From positions 765,316-829,315 of the forward strand of contig NW_002060960.1 of the NCBI RefSeq assembly GCF_000150275.1: a stretch of 64,000 nt of DNA. Reading direction: 5' to 3'. Below are positions 26,025-38,300 of this stretch, in pieces. The stretch comes from Trichoplax adhaerens (taxonomy: Eukaryota; Placozoa; Uniplacotomia; Trichoplacea; Trichoplacidae). The first letter of the stretch is position 1; every line of letters begins with the position of its first letter. The notes under the pieces were generated by a model. The model had not been told where the DNA came from and did no database searches. It saw only the letters and a program-made list of their open reading frames with translations. The translations under genes were made by a program, and so were the position numbers.

Positions 26025-28089
26025 GTTGGAGCGCTAAAGCAAGAGGATAATGACGTCAATCAGTGCTAAAATAATGGACAATTGCAAGAGAACAACCAGA
26101 ATAACTGGATAATACTGTTGATATCTTCTAATAGCTCTAATAAAGCATCCTTGGCGATAGTCTACTACAATCGAGCACCTAGAAGTGCAGAATTTACCTC
26201 TTTTGCCTAAGTTGAAAAAGTGGCATCGAAAAAAAAAGCTGGCAGATTGATGTGGTCCTAAACGGGTCCCAATAAGTTGCCCGCTGAGTACAGTGTACAG
26301 TGTACAGTACAGAACGCCTTACAGTATGTACTGTACTGTATCACAGGTCCCGTGACCAGAACGATGATCACATGACTCAGTGTACAGTACTGAACACCTC
26401 TTGTTACGGTACTATGCACTGTACACTGTACTGTACACTGTACTGAGTAACAGTAGTCTATTTTTGCTCATATTGAAAGCTATAGAAAGCGCTAACGCCA
26501 TTACCGAGATGAGCCTTGACTATTGCACACTATTCACACGTTGATCTTATACTTGATGTTGAGGCATCGTCCATAGGCAGATCAATCCATGGACCACTCA
26601 ATCCCTATTTTTCATGATACTGCCCACACCAGGCAGAGCAGAGACGGCCAATAGGCCACCCTTCCACTGTAAACTACTTTATTTCATATTTCGCCCTACG
26701 AAACGCGATATAATATCACTTTTCAATCTACAAATTGCCCATCGCTGGCCAACACTCTACCGTTTTAATATGCCGTTGGAGGAAGTTGACGGTGTACAGT
26801 ACACAGTCGAGCACAGTACTGTACAGTACTTACTTTGTACTGTACAACTGGACAATCACTCTTGGATGGACAGACATTTCCGACCTCATTGCGCCAAAAT
26901 AGCATGTCAAACACTGGATTATGAAAGTACTTTAGTATGCAGATGGTCGATTTTGAATGGACTGATTTTTTCCAAAATTAAGCAATATTACGCTCAATGT
27001 GATGATCTGTTTGTTTTACGGATTTACTAGCGTCTCTGTAGTTAGCTAATTATAGGATTGCTTGGACTGTTGAATTGCAAGCTTAGCAGAGCTTAACAGC
27101 ACTAGTTCTGTTCCGTCCTAGATCAGTATAGGTACTGTTTTGTACTGTACATAAAGGTGGTGAGAAAACAGAAGAAAGGTAGATCTTCACGTGTAAGCAA
27201 AGCTGCCGGGATCTCGCTTCGGTAGACTGAGAGCATACATAAAAACAGTCGCTATCGTTACCGCTAACACTGTGACTAAGTTCTACTTGGAGACAATTAT
27301 ATGAGATTGTCGACGCTATTAGAATTAGTGCCAGTGATTTAGTAAAGAGACGCGGAAGATCCATGCTAGGTAGCCATTTGAGCGATATTGATGGCCTCCT
27401 TGGTTAAGAAAAGTCCGTCTACCTGTCCAAGTCGCTACAGTATCTACTGTACAGTCCACTAAAATGTACAATACTGTACACTGTAGAGTCATGGACTATT
27501 CAATAAGTCGTCTAATTTAGCAGCATTATTTTCGTCTCAGATATTTTAGTAAAGGTATAAATGAAATTTATTGCTAGATATTGGTATAAGCTAGAGTATT
27601 CGCACATTCATTTTAGTGACATTTTTTTTCCAGTTCAAGTCAGTCTCTAGTCGAAATTAGAAGACGCTGTACACTACACTACAGAGTACGGACTGTACGG
27701 TAGAGTACTGTCGCCAAGTGGAACATGAATTGGTGTTTCGTATGAGTAACCGTGAGTGGAATGGAACCGTATAAAACCCATGGATCATATGTCATCCATG
27801 GGTCACACAGTCAAGGCTCCCTCTCATCCCAGAGCACCGACTGGATCTTCTTTTGGTACTGTAGTCCTTGGTACAGTGTACAGTACAGAGTACTGTAAAA
27901 TGGCACTGTAGAGAGTTGGCTAAGTACTGTAAAATAGTTGGCCATGGATTGGAAATAGAGGTAGCCCCTTTTTGGGGTTTTACTACATGACCAGTATAGC
28001 TTCAATGAAGCGTTTGAAGCACTAGAGTGCAATACTTGGCTGGGTGTACTCCTCGGCCATAGCTCCTGGTTGACAGCTGCACCGTTGCC
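26025..28089. promoter_or_regulatory. Divergent intergenic region between UBC9 and RINT1
   Basis: The two housekeeping genes start 2.07 kb apart and point away from each other, so this block must hold both promoters. It is GC-richer than the flanks and carries the palindromic GTACTGTACAGTAC repeats in several groups. ORFs here (26614-27030 +, 27083-27364 -, 27811-28155 -) overlap the repeats, have no domains and are judged non-coding. No TATA box or initiator could be assigned. Confidence 0.5.
26285..27900. repeat. Second cluster of GTACTGTACAGTAC palindromic repeats
   Basis: Dense copies at 26285-26455, with further groups at about 26790-26850, 27130-27150, 27437-27485, 27665-27710 and 27860-27900. 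Units are mixtures of TGTACAGTAC, GTACTGTAC and ACTGTACACTGTAC. They are the same family as the cluster before the CUB gene. Unlike a simple microsatellite, the spacing between groups is irregular. Confidence 0.85.
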
Positions 28090-31000
28090 ATGAAAGCCTG
28101 GGACATGGAGGAGAATATTGCCAATCAATTCTTGGATCAACTCTTTTCCGATCATTTGCAGCAGTTTTTGAATGGTATCGATGCAACACTAAAGGAAAAG
28201 AAACTTGAATTAGATGCTCTAAATACAAAGGTATCTTGATGTATTGGCTAGACATGAGCTATTGACAAATCATACTAGACTAGATGAAGGTGGAAGCCGA
28301 GAGTCAAAGCTTTGCCAGTTGCACATAGGAAGGCAAGCTAGCGACGTGTAGATCCGTCAAAATGTGCCAACTTACTAAGCGATCGAGGCAAAGAAAAGTG
28401 CCTCCAGAGATAGAGTATTTCTATTGATTAGCGAAGCGTAATGGACCAATGGAAGCAGAAAGGAGTAGTAGATCATGGGTGCAAGCTTTGATCCTCTTCT
28501 CCATCTTTGATTGAAGTTACAGTAATCGATGATAGAACAAGGCCCATCGTCGATGGAATAGCGTAGATACCAATAAATTGGCGTAAGGTTTTATAATCTT
28601 TTCCATTTTGTCTTTTATCAATGATAGAACAATGCCATGATCGATGGCAGCGATGAAAATTTAGTCCATGCTATGCAAGCCTGTGATAACGCAATCATGC
28701 AAGGTCATGATGCTCGAGATGATTATCAACAATTGTTACGTAATTGGCACCAATTACAACAACATCATCAACATCATCTACAACAAATTGAAAACTTAAT
28801 GAAACAAGAAGAAACTGCCAAGCTTAAAGCATGCTATCTTACCTGGATACAACGTGTAGAAGGTATAAGGTGAGTGGATGGACGATAGCAATCGCGTTAC
28901 GGTGTAATAGCTTGACAGTAAAATCTCCTTGTCATACTCGAATACATACTTATTGATGCCATCTAGTAAGCAAATGATCAATGGCCTTCAAGTAGCGTCG
29001 TTACCTGATGTTCTAGATGCCTTTACGTCGTTGTTGACCATCAATCAACAATTACAATCAACTTCATGCCAACATTTACTAAAATATGTTCATCAAACAA
29101 TTTCCTACTGGCATAAAATATTAAGAAAGATTCTGCAAAGGTAACCAATTGCTGTTGATCGGTAACAGTATCTGTTATAATACTTAATCCATACCTTATT
29201 ATAGACTCTTGCAATCAAATAATTGCCAATAAAGACATCAGTCAGGATTTTATCAAATACGAGAGCGTATTGATGCTGACATTGATCATGCTCTTTCAAT
29301 GGATTCATTTTCAATTATAGAGAGTTTGATGATGTATTAACAAAGATTCAGTGGCCCTTTCTTTCCGTTCAAATGACTTCACCTTCGCTTGATAATCAGA
29401 TCGATTGCAAGCAACAATTGGAAAAGTTATTCTCCTATTTGCTAAGACTTCAGTTACCGTATCTATTCCTATTATTAATTATCCTCTATTTTAGTTGTAA
29501 TCATAAGTTGATATAGATGTCCACTTGTACCAATAATTAATTATTTCGTAATGGAATAGAATCCTAGCGATAAGCGTATTAAAGTATTCTTCACTCTTTC
29601 ATGTTATACTAAAAAGAGTAGCGGCTATAATCCAATTTTTTGACAGATAGTGTTCCCTTCGCTTGACATATTACAATCCTTAACAATATTTCCATGCAGT
29701 GAGGCGATGAGTGAAAATCAGTCCTCCTCATCTTTACAACCTTACAAACCGTTACTTGCCCCAATAGATTTACTTGTTAGGCCACTAAGGAAAAGATTTC
29801 GATTCCATTTCTATGGTAAAAAGCAAACGAACAGCATTGAAAAGGTAATAAATAGCCTTGTTTCTGCTGAATGGATTATACTGCTACAACATTATACTGA
29901 TTGATTCATGCATTGCGATATTTTTTACAGCCTGAATGGTATTTTACTCAAGTTTCGAATTGGATTCGCGATCATTCGCAATATTTACAATACACTATTC
30001 AGCCCATTTTGAATCAAAATAATTTCGAAAATGTGGATGCTCGGGTATGTATTATATGGATATCGAAAAGTTGATTCTATCCAATTTTAATAACTATTAT
30101 CTCCTTTTTTAGATCGAATTTATTCGAGGTCTAGTAGTCGTACTAGTCGAAAAAGTAACATCGGATATCCCTTTACTGTTATCGGATGACTACTGCTTCT
30201 CTCATATTATCGACGAACTATTGCTTTTTGAAAATGAACTACACAATAAATATTATTATCCTATTGAATTGCCTTCTTGCATCGCCGCTTTAGAAGATGA
30301 TTCTGTCATCGATAAATGGATTTCATTAGAATGGAAAAGTAATAACATAAAGTATTATGTCTTCTTTATCACCATCATCATTAATAAATAAATACCGTAA
30401 GATTCTAACTTTTTGGCACGATTATTTTTCATTCGAGATGGGAAGGAGAAAATCAATGAAATTATCTCTTCAGCAACGGCTTGGAGACCAAAATATAAAG
30501 ATGTCGCTCAGGATTGTGATACCTCTCTAAAATTTCCTGAAGCAACAGAAAATATCTTAACTATGCTAATTTTAATGAAAGGTAAGCGTGATATTCTTAT
30601 CGCAAGATTTGGCTGTAAATATTGTATTAAAGTTTTAGTAGAAACTGCCGGTTAGGTTAGCAGTACTAAGTGTCACGTATTCTTACCCTCGATTCATAGA
30701 ACGATATAGCAAATTGTCTAGCACGTCTTATATGATGCAATTCGTTCGGATGCAACTAAGCCTTCTTGACGAATTATATGCCAGATTTGTTGAATTAACC
30801 AAAAATGGCCCAAAACAATTACTAGATCAGGACTACAGTTACATTTTAAATGGAGTCAATCATTTAATTGGAGTGTTAAAAAAATGGAGTGATCAATGGG
30901 TATAACGTATTCCATGTAAAATAATTTCTTTTAATTTATAAAAGCATCCTCTGCTACTCTTTTACTTCTATTGATGATAGACTATTTATCTTCAGTTTTT

Positions 31001-32195
31001 CCTGGATTTATACGCGAAAGAGGTGAAGCTCAGGAAAGGTGATGTGAAGTCGTTAGAAGATGACAGTAATGAATCAGAAGTGCTGAAAGAAAATAATGAT
31101 GCGGTTGAGGGTACAATATTCGATGGAATTATTGGACTTTATAATATTTTACTTGACGAAATGTTGAATAAGTTGGGCTTAGTTGTCATGCAAATCATAA
31201 AAAAGAACGCTAAACCTTACTGTAAACAAAAGTAATGCTGTCTATACTTTGTTTAATAATTTAAAAAATTGAGCAATGTAAAGACCATGTATGCTGTACG
31301 TAATATTATTCTGCTCATTTCTGTTCACAGATGGTTATCTATGCAGTCCATTCGTGGGTCAACTTTACAGTTGTCACCTTCCGCTTGTGATATGTTGGTT
31401 AGCGTGAGGGAATCACTGCAATATTATCAAACCTTCCTCGATAGTTCTATCTTTTTAAAGTTTTGGCAACGATTAGCGCAGGAAATAAATGAACATCTCT
31501 ATCAGGAGGTAAGAATTTTAAAATTGAAACAATTACATATGCATAGCTGTTGGTTGTTGAGATATCTATTGAAGTGCTAGCAATCGATTACTAAAGCTAT
31601 AGTCGGCTTATGGAGGGTTGAATATTTGCTAAAAGTAACGATTGCTTCGTCTTATTAATTTTGATGCAAAAGTTGGTTGTAAGTAATCTTTTTAATGAAA
31701 ATGGTGCCAAACAACTTGAGTACGATGTCAATAAAAATCTATTCATTCTCTTTCGGGAATACACTCATCGGCCAGATAATTTTTTTAAAGAGTAAGTTCA
31801 ATTATTTAAATACATTTGATACAAAACATAATTGTAATAGTCTACCCCTTTTACTAACAGTAAACAATCTTCATTATCACTTATAACTAATTTATGGCAC
31901 TAGTACAAGATAGCCTTCGTTTATAATTTGAAGAGGAATCTAATTTTATGTCATTATACTCTGTTATTTTAGGCTTAAGGAAGCTTGTGTGTTGTTAAAT
32001 TTAAATAGTGGATCGGTAATGCTGTTACAAGAAATTCTACAATCAGCCACGATGGATTTGGATGATAACGATATTTCTGCTAGCAAAGCTAGAGCTTCCG
32101 CTGTTGCTGCTCTAAATGAAATTGGTATTCATCGCATGGAACTGCTAACTGCATTACAAATTATTCAACTTCGTATTGATTGGCCCAAGTTATAG
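28090..32195 (+). CDS. RINT1: RINT1/TIP20 homologue, ER-Golgi tether subunit
   Basis: Exons: 28090-28230, 28628-28869, 28967-29140, 29321-29458 (or to 29496), 29647 or 29651-29844, 29931-30044, 30113-30338, 30438-30581, 30700-30899, 30996-31231, 31331-31508, 31673-31791 and 31973-32195. Phases agree except at the exon 4/5 join. The product is about 776-788 residues (human 792). Diagnostic stretches are RKRFRFHFYGKKQTN, PEWYFTQVSNWIRDH, TAWRPKYKD, GAKQLEYDVNKNLF, RPDNFFK and the C-terminal LKEACVLLNLNSGS, ending in ALNEIG and DWPKL. An N-terminal coiled coil rich in Gln and His covers about residues 60-120. In animals RINT1 joins ZW10 and NAG in the NRZ complex that tethers Golgi-derived vesicles to the ER, and it was named for binding RAD50. 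Start chosen at the first in-frame ATG; a 5' non-coding exon is possible. Confidence 0.9.
28529..28648 (+). repeat. Partial duplication of an exon start inside RINT1 intron 1
   Basis: The sequence around the 3' splice site of exon 2 (28621-28648, ATGATAGAACAA then a CGATGG stretch) has a diverged copy at 28529-28557, 92 bp upstream. The upstream copy retains the TAG acceptor and the first codons. Confidence 0.55.
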
Positions 32196-32378
32196 ATACT
32201 ATATTTAAATTCATTGCCCAATAACGTTTTCATTACCTCTAGGAATTAAAATATTTTTAACAATTCATACAAACTATCTGAGTAATAACCCTGAAATTCA
32301 GGGTAAAGAATTTTCATTGCAAATGATTTATAAATTTTAAAAATAATGAAATCCTTCACAAAAGTTTTCTGGTCTGTA

Positions 32379-32384
32379 AATAAA
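32379..32384 (+). terminator. Polyadenylation signal AATAAA after RINT1
   Basis: A canonical AATAAA lies about 185 bases downstream of the RINT1 stop codon in a U-rich context. This is the likely cleavage signal of the transcript. Confidence 0.5.
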
Positions 32385-35300
32385 ATAATATTCATTTATG
32401 ATACGACAACTATACGTATTTCGATTTCGTTACACGTTTCATACAGTACTGTAATATCAAATAATCATATTAATTTACAATTAATATATTTTTGAAAGTT
32501 ATCGAAATTTTAAATAATCTGGATCGCATTAGGTTAATAAATGGACGTATTGCAGTATATATGATGTGGTCATTGCTTCGTTTGTTGAAATCGTTAATAT
32601 GTGCACCTACTACAATTAAAAGCTTACATTTTTTAGTCGAATAATGGGTATGAACTAGCACATTGCAGGTACCTAGCATCAAAACTTGCAGGCTGACAAT
32701 AATAATCTTTCTATTATAATGGTATTAATTCAGATATGGTAGCATTCCATACTGTTACCTCTACATATCCATTTAATTAAAATTTACATAAATATCAATC
32801 CAAATAGACTTTTCAGACTATAATTACAGTGAATACTCTCATGTAGAGTTAACCGAAGCAGCTTTGTTTTAAGCAAAATGGCTTATCAACTATAACATTC
32901 TATTTTATATATTTTACAATGCTACATTATATTACCTCATTACTACATCACCAGATTCCATAACTTCAGATATCCACGACTATAAATAATATGAATTGTG
33001 ACCACTGGAAGTATAATTGTATTACTAAAAAGAGAGTAATAGAGAGTAAAGTGTAGTGATAAATTGAAGATGTTTGTACTAAGTGGAAGCTAGAATAGGC
33101 CTAAGATAGTCTAATTCAATATAAAGGTAGGAGAGTAAAATTATCGTTAGCTTACGATCAATACTGATAGTATGCATATAGAAGGAGGAGCAAGATACCT
33201 GAGCAGCTGGTATAATCAAGTCTTAGTAGCGGAGGAATGATTAGCTTAGAAGGATTCGTTCCCAAATAGTTATGCTTAGGTTACAAAAAATTGTAAAAAG
33301 AACTACTACATATCGATTCGAAATTCTTAAGCAATAAACTCATCAACTACTAATAGATGAAAGTACAGTAGTTTATTTGGGCTGAGAATGGTCAATTCTT
33401 AGTATTGACGGTAATATTTACATTTGAAGGATTAAATTGCGTAGTACCGTTGCTAAAGCTGCATTATTACTCTCGGATTCAGCATTTGTTCACGTTTGTA
33501 GATCTGCGAAGGTAACTTTGACTTTAGTTATATTGCTTGTTCCAATTTTATATTCTTATTATATCAGCTAAAATTAAAAATCTTTTCGTGATTGCTAAAA
33601 CTTAGCTCGAGAAAGAAGCTACTTTCAGTCCAAACTTAACGTCAACGTAAATTCTTTCTAGCCCCTTGAATGGTTTATGTGAAATGTAAAAAATTGATCA
33701 ACAGGCGTTTATCTGAATTCCTGGCAAATTTAGAAAGCCGGTTATACTAATTTTGAAAGTAGATAGCTGTCTAATTCTCATTTTTCTATATGAATCCAAA
33801 ACGCTTATATACGTTATTAAAGAAAGCTTAGCCGATATTCTACGTTATTCCTATATAAAAATTAGGGGATAAATTATAAATAGCTAATGAGAAGTTAATT
33901 ATTTGGAAATAGTAAATCATGGCTAGGCAAATTTCTTTAAACAAAAAACAAAAAAACAAAAACCTACCGAAAACTTTTTGATAAAGAAGAAATTCGATTA
34001 TACCTGGCAGATACATTCTAATATAAGAAAAAGGAGAGATTAGCTATTTAGTAAAAGCTCAATCACGTATTCTCGTATGCCAATTTGATGTGTAAACTTA
34101 TACTACGTTTTTTGTGTCCATATTAACCGATTTCGATTAATAAACATTCATTGTGATTAGAAAGATTAATTTTTTATCCCAGTTTTTGAGTACTTGAACG
34201 CGAGAAAATTTTTAAAAGTTTGGAAACTCTTAAAATTACAATGAATAGTAATTAAATTTCTAAATGCAGGTTTATTTCATCCGTATTCTGACTCTTTTAA
34301 AATTATCATCAATCACATAAAATTACTACTTTTAGATAAGTAAATGAGTTACCCAACTTTCGCCAGCTTTGCGGAAAATTTGTAATTGAGATTTGCAACC
34401 AGGCGATTACTATTGAATATTTGTAGGTATTCATTTCTAGTTCAGAGACTGGCGGCATTTTTATCCAGATTTGACGATTTAGTACTATTGGAGTGCCATG
34501 ATTGGCATTTATTTTACGACAAAATTATTATCAACTTTTTTATCGAACGATGATTTGGTAAATAAGAAGTATAGTTTAGAGGGGGTTGTAACCATATTGA
34601 GTTTCAAATTATGTATGGTATACAGGTACAGCATACCTAAAATGTAAATTTTAATTTAAAAGTTTTGCCTCAGCTCAAATGGCCTATTATGTTCAAGCAC
34701 TTTGTGTTCATTTCTTCGTTATACAGATATTAAGCTACCATCAATCTATCTTGAATTAAGTATCTAAGATCCACATCAATAAATTTCGCGGTAGGGTGTT
34801 AATTTTATTCCTTACATGAAATCAAGGACGCGTAATATATTGAAATAGATGGTAATCTCCAATGAAAGTAATTCAGTCACGTATGTTAATAAAAATTATA
34901 ACAGGGCATTAGTGTCAGTTTGTGGAGCTTTCTGTCTGATCATTGATGGCGTACAGTTTTCACAAGATACCAAAATTCTCGCCATACTAATTTTGGAAGT
35001 AATATATCTTTTTAACGAAATTTATATTACATGTCAGATGCAGTAAATATTTTATTGAATTTAAAGCTTACCAAATACTAATTTCTAGTTTTAGTTGATT
35101 GATTTGATTGAACTATTCTACATAATCGTGTATATTATATGTAAGGTTTCCTGGCATTGTTATTTAAGTCTTACTAAGCATTCATCGAATCGGTTTATCG
35201 TCGTATTGATTAAATCTACCCTTTGATTATAATATAGAGTTATCAATCAAAGCTTGGCATATCGTTAGATTTTATCCTCAATCAATCACGTAGTAAAGTT

Positions 35301-38300
35301 ATATAGAACTGTTACGACCTAGTTTGTCCCTTAGAGAATTGGTATAAAAAATATTAATCGAATGTATTACTTTGAACGTTTTCATATTTGTTAATAATAC
35401 TAGTTTTAAAGGCATAATTTCAGACAGGTATTTGCTGCTAATTATCTTACAATAAATATCTTGCAGCTGATATTCAGTTTTCGGCACTTTCCATTATACG
35501 ATTGGCTTGCGTGGCCTTTGTATGCTAATGAGAATGACTGCATGAAATTGATCATAACAAGACGATCTTGTGGTAATATAATCGGTAACTACGTCTGAGG
35601 GTATGGTATAAAAGTGAGCTTAAATAACCACTAGAAAATTCCAATAACCAAAGTTAAAGTATATAATATAAATTGTTTAGAATGAATTTATGGGGCTATT
35701 TATCTACATGATTTTTCCAAAGACTAAAGTGACTGTTAAGAATTTTCGTGCATCTAAATAGTTACTCAACTAGGCTATTTCTTTTTCTTTTTTTATTTGA
35801 ATTCTTGATAATATAATAATTTACACTATTCTATTAAGATGTGATCATAAATTGAATTTGATCTCAAACAATCATACAATAAGCTCGCGAATAGATAAAA
35901 ATTAAGATCGGAAAGTTGCTTAAATAAGGTTAGCTTATTTATTCCTTTCCGATGATCAGATCAATAGAAAAGAATGTTCGATGTATATTAGAAATTCAAT
36001 CTATAAAGTCTATATAATGTTCTAGATATTTCAGAGTAATATTATAATTGAAACGGACTTGTCTTACTAGATTAACATATATTAAGCTATACTTAAGATA
36101 TGCTCTTACAAAATGTATACCTAGTTTAAAAATGGATAATCCCATTATGTGATTTGGTTATGTACAATTTTACATCAAAGGAACTAAGCCCTGCCGATTA
36201 ATTTTCATCACTAGATGAGTTATATGTACCCTATAATTGGATATCAGTAGTATCAAAGTTATTGCATAGAATTTATTACGCTGAACTCTGCAGTAAGATG
36301 GTAAACTAGTTTTCTATTATGTAAAAATTAGACTACGCTTAGGAATAACTTTGTTTTGGATAGATAGCGAAGGAGATCTAATAATTATACTAGCGCATAT
36401 GTTAAAAATAAAAATTAACTTCAATTAAACGGCAAGATTTATATTTTAATTCTTTTGATGTGATTTAGATAGCATATGATTCTAAGATCGTTATTTGGAG
36501 AGTAATTTCAGCGATGATTTATATTTGCATAGATTCTGAACTATGATATATCATGACTTACTACAGTAAACTAATTATTTTATTACTGTATTTTATTTAT
36601 TAAAGAAGAAGAATAATTAGCGCTGCTGATGATCTTATTTATTTCTTGACGACATAAAAAAAAGCTTACAGTCAATCGGTGGTATTTCATCACAACGAAA
36701 TGATTATATGATGTTGAGCTATGATAAATAAATGATCTGACAGTCACAAATTTATCGGAATATGTTTAGTAAAGATTATCTAAGGCTACCTTTATCGTAA
36801 TATGGATTTTTGTCAGTCTTTGACGTAAATTATTCTCAGAAAATGAAAGATTCTATCTTAAAATTTACTGAATATAGTCATTAAATAGAAATTAACAATA
36901 GTTCTCAGAAACTTATACGCTTTCGAAATCGCATATAATTCTGTCAATTGACATTAACGCATCACTGATATATATGCTCTACATTCAGCATTCATGAAAT
37001 GACAAGCTTATAATTCTTGCATTCAACGTCTAAATCTCATTATATTACGACATATTGCTAACTATCGTAATCGCTGTTGCTTACTTTATTTAATACGAGT
37101 AGCATCACTTTACTATCATTTTTAAATTTACCGGATATGATACGAATTTATTAAAATGATATACTGATTCGAAGGATTTCTATGTTAAATTTTTACTTTT
37201 CTTCCTTTACGTAATCATGAGAATTACTGATATTGTTCTCATTAATCATCACCTTTACATTTATGTTCTATTATTCGATAGTGTATTATCTCACATTACT
37301 TCAAATTTAATTGTGAAAATGTTTTCATTATTGGCATAAAGTAATCTTTAGTAACTACGAATCTCTTAACATTTTGAGCATAGACAATATGTCATTAATT
37401 TGATCTTATCTGTTCATCCTAAAAAAGAACATTCAGTGTTAACATGATTTCAGTAAAAATGATCAGATCTACGTTAAAAATTCTGTTTTCTAAAGTCGAT
37501 AAACTTTCTTTAAGGATATTAAGTTAAACTTTATTGAAAAATGATTAACTTGTTTACTAAAATTTCAGGCCATGTATTTTGAGTATTCGTCAGTATTCTT
37601 ACTATTTGAACAGAGAGGATATAATTAAAAGAGAATAAATAGGTCAATATTATAAGTTGATATGGCTGACTGCTTCAAAATTTTTAAGGGTTATTGGAAT
37701 TATGACAAATCCCATTATCATATATCGTATTTGATGCAATCAATACTGCATTAATTCAAAATCTCTCTTAGTTGTCAATACTTTTATAAAATTTGCAAAT
37801 ACTGTATTTTAGCTAATATTTATTACCGGCCAATCGATCAATATTCAACATTATATTTATAATTATAGTTTATTCGGCCATTGCTTTAACTAAAGATAGC
37901 TAGGCTTTTTATTCTTACTCTTATTTTTGTCTTTTACTCCGCCTTCCTAAATTGTAAAACTTATTTTTTGTTAAGGGAATTCTATATAGAGTCACAGTAG
38001 ATTGTGAATATTGTTCATATCATCATGAAATAACCAACAAATAGTTTATATGGTAAAGGAAGAAAATGAAAATTTGTAAATAATACATGCCTTGAGGATA
38101 TCATTCGTCAGAATGATAAGCCTACGACTACTAAAACTGTTAGGTTGATATAAATTATTTACATATGTCAGAATTTCTCCGAATATTATAAATCAGTAAC
38201 GAAATAAAGTATAGAAATTTTTATGTAACTAAAATCATAATATTAAGGCCTAATTGTTAATTTACAGCGTGATGATATTAATAGTGTAAACTCATAATCG

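Noticed and set aside
26614-27030. 138-codon ORF between UBC9 and RINT1
   Set aside because: It overlaps the repeat cluster, shows no domain and lies in a promoter block.
27811-28255. Minus-strand ORFs overlapping RINT1 exon 1
   Set aside because: They are shadows of the real plus-strand coding exon and of repeats.
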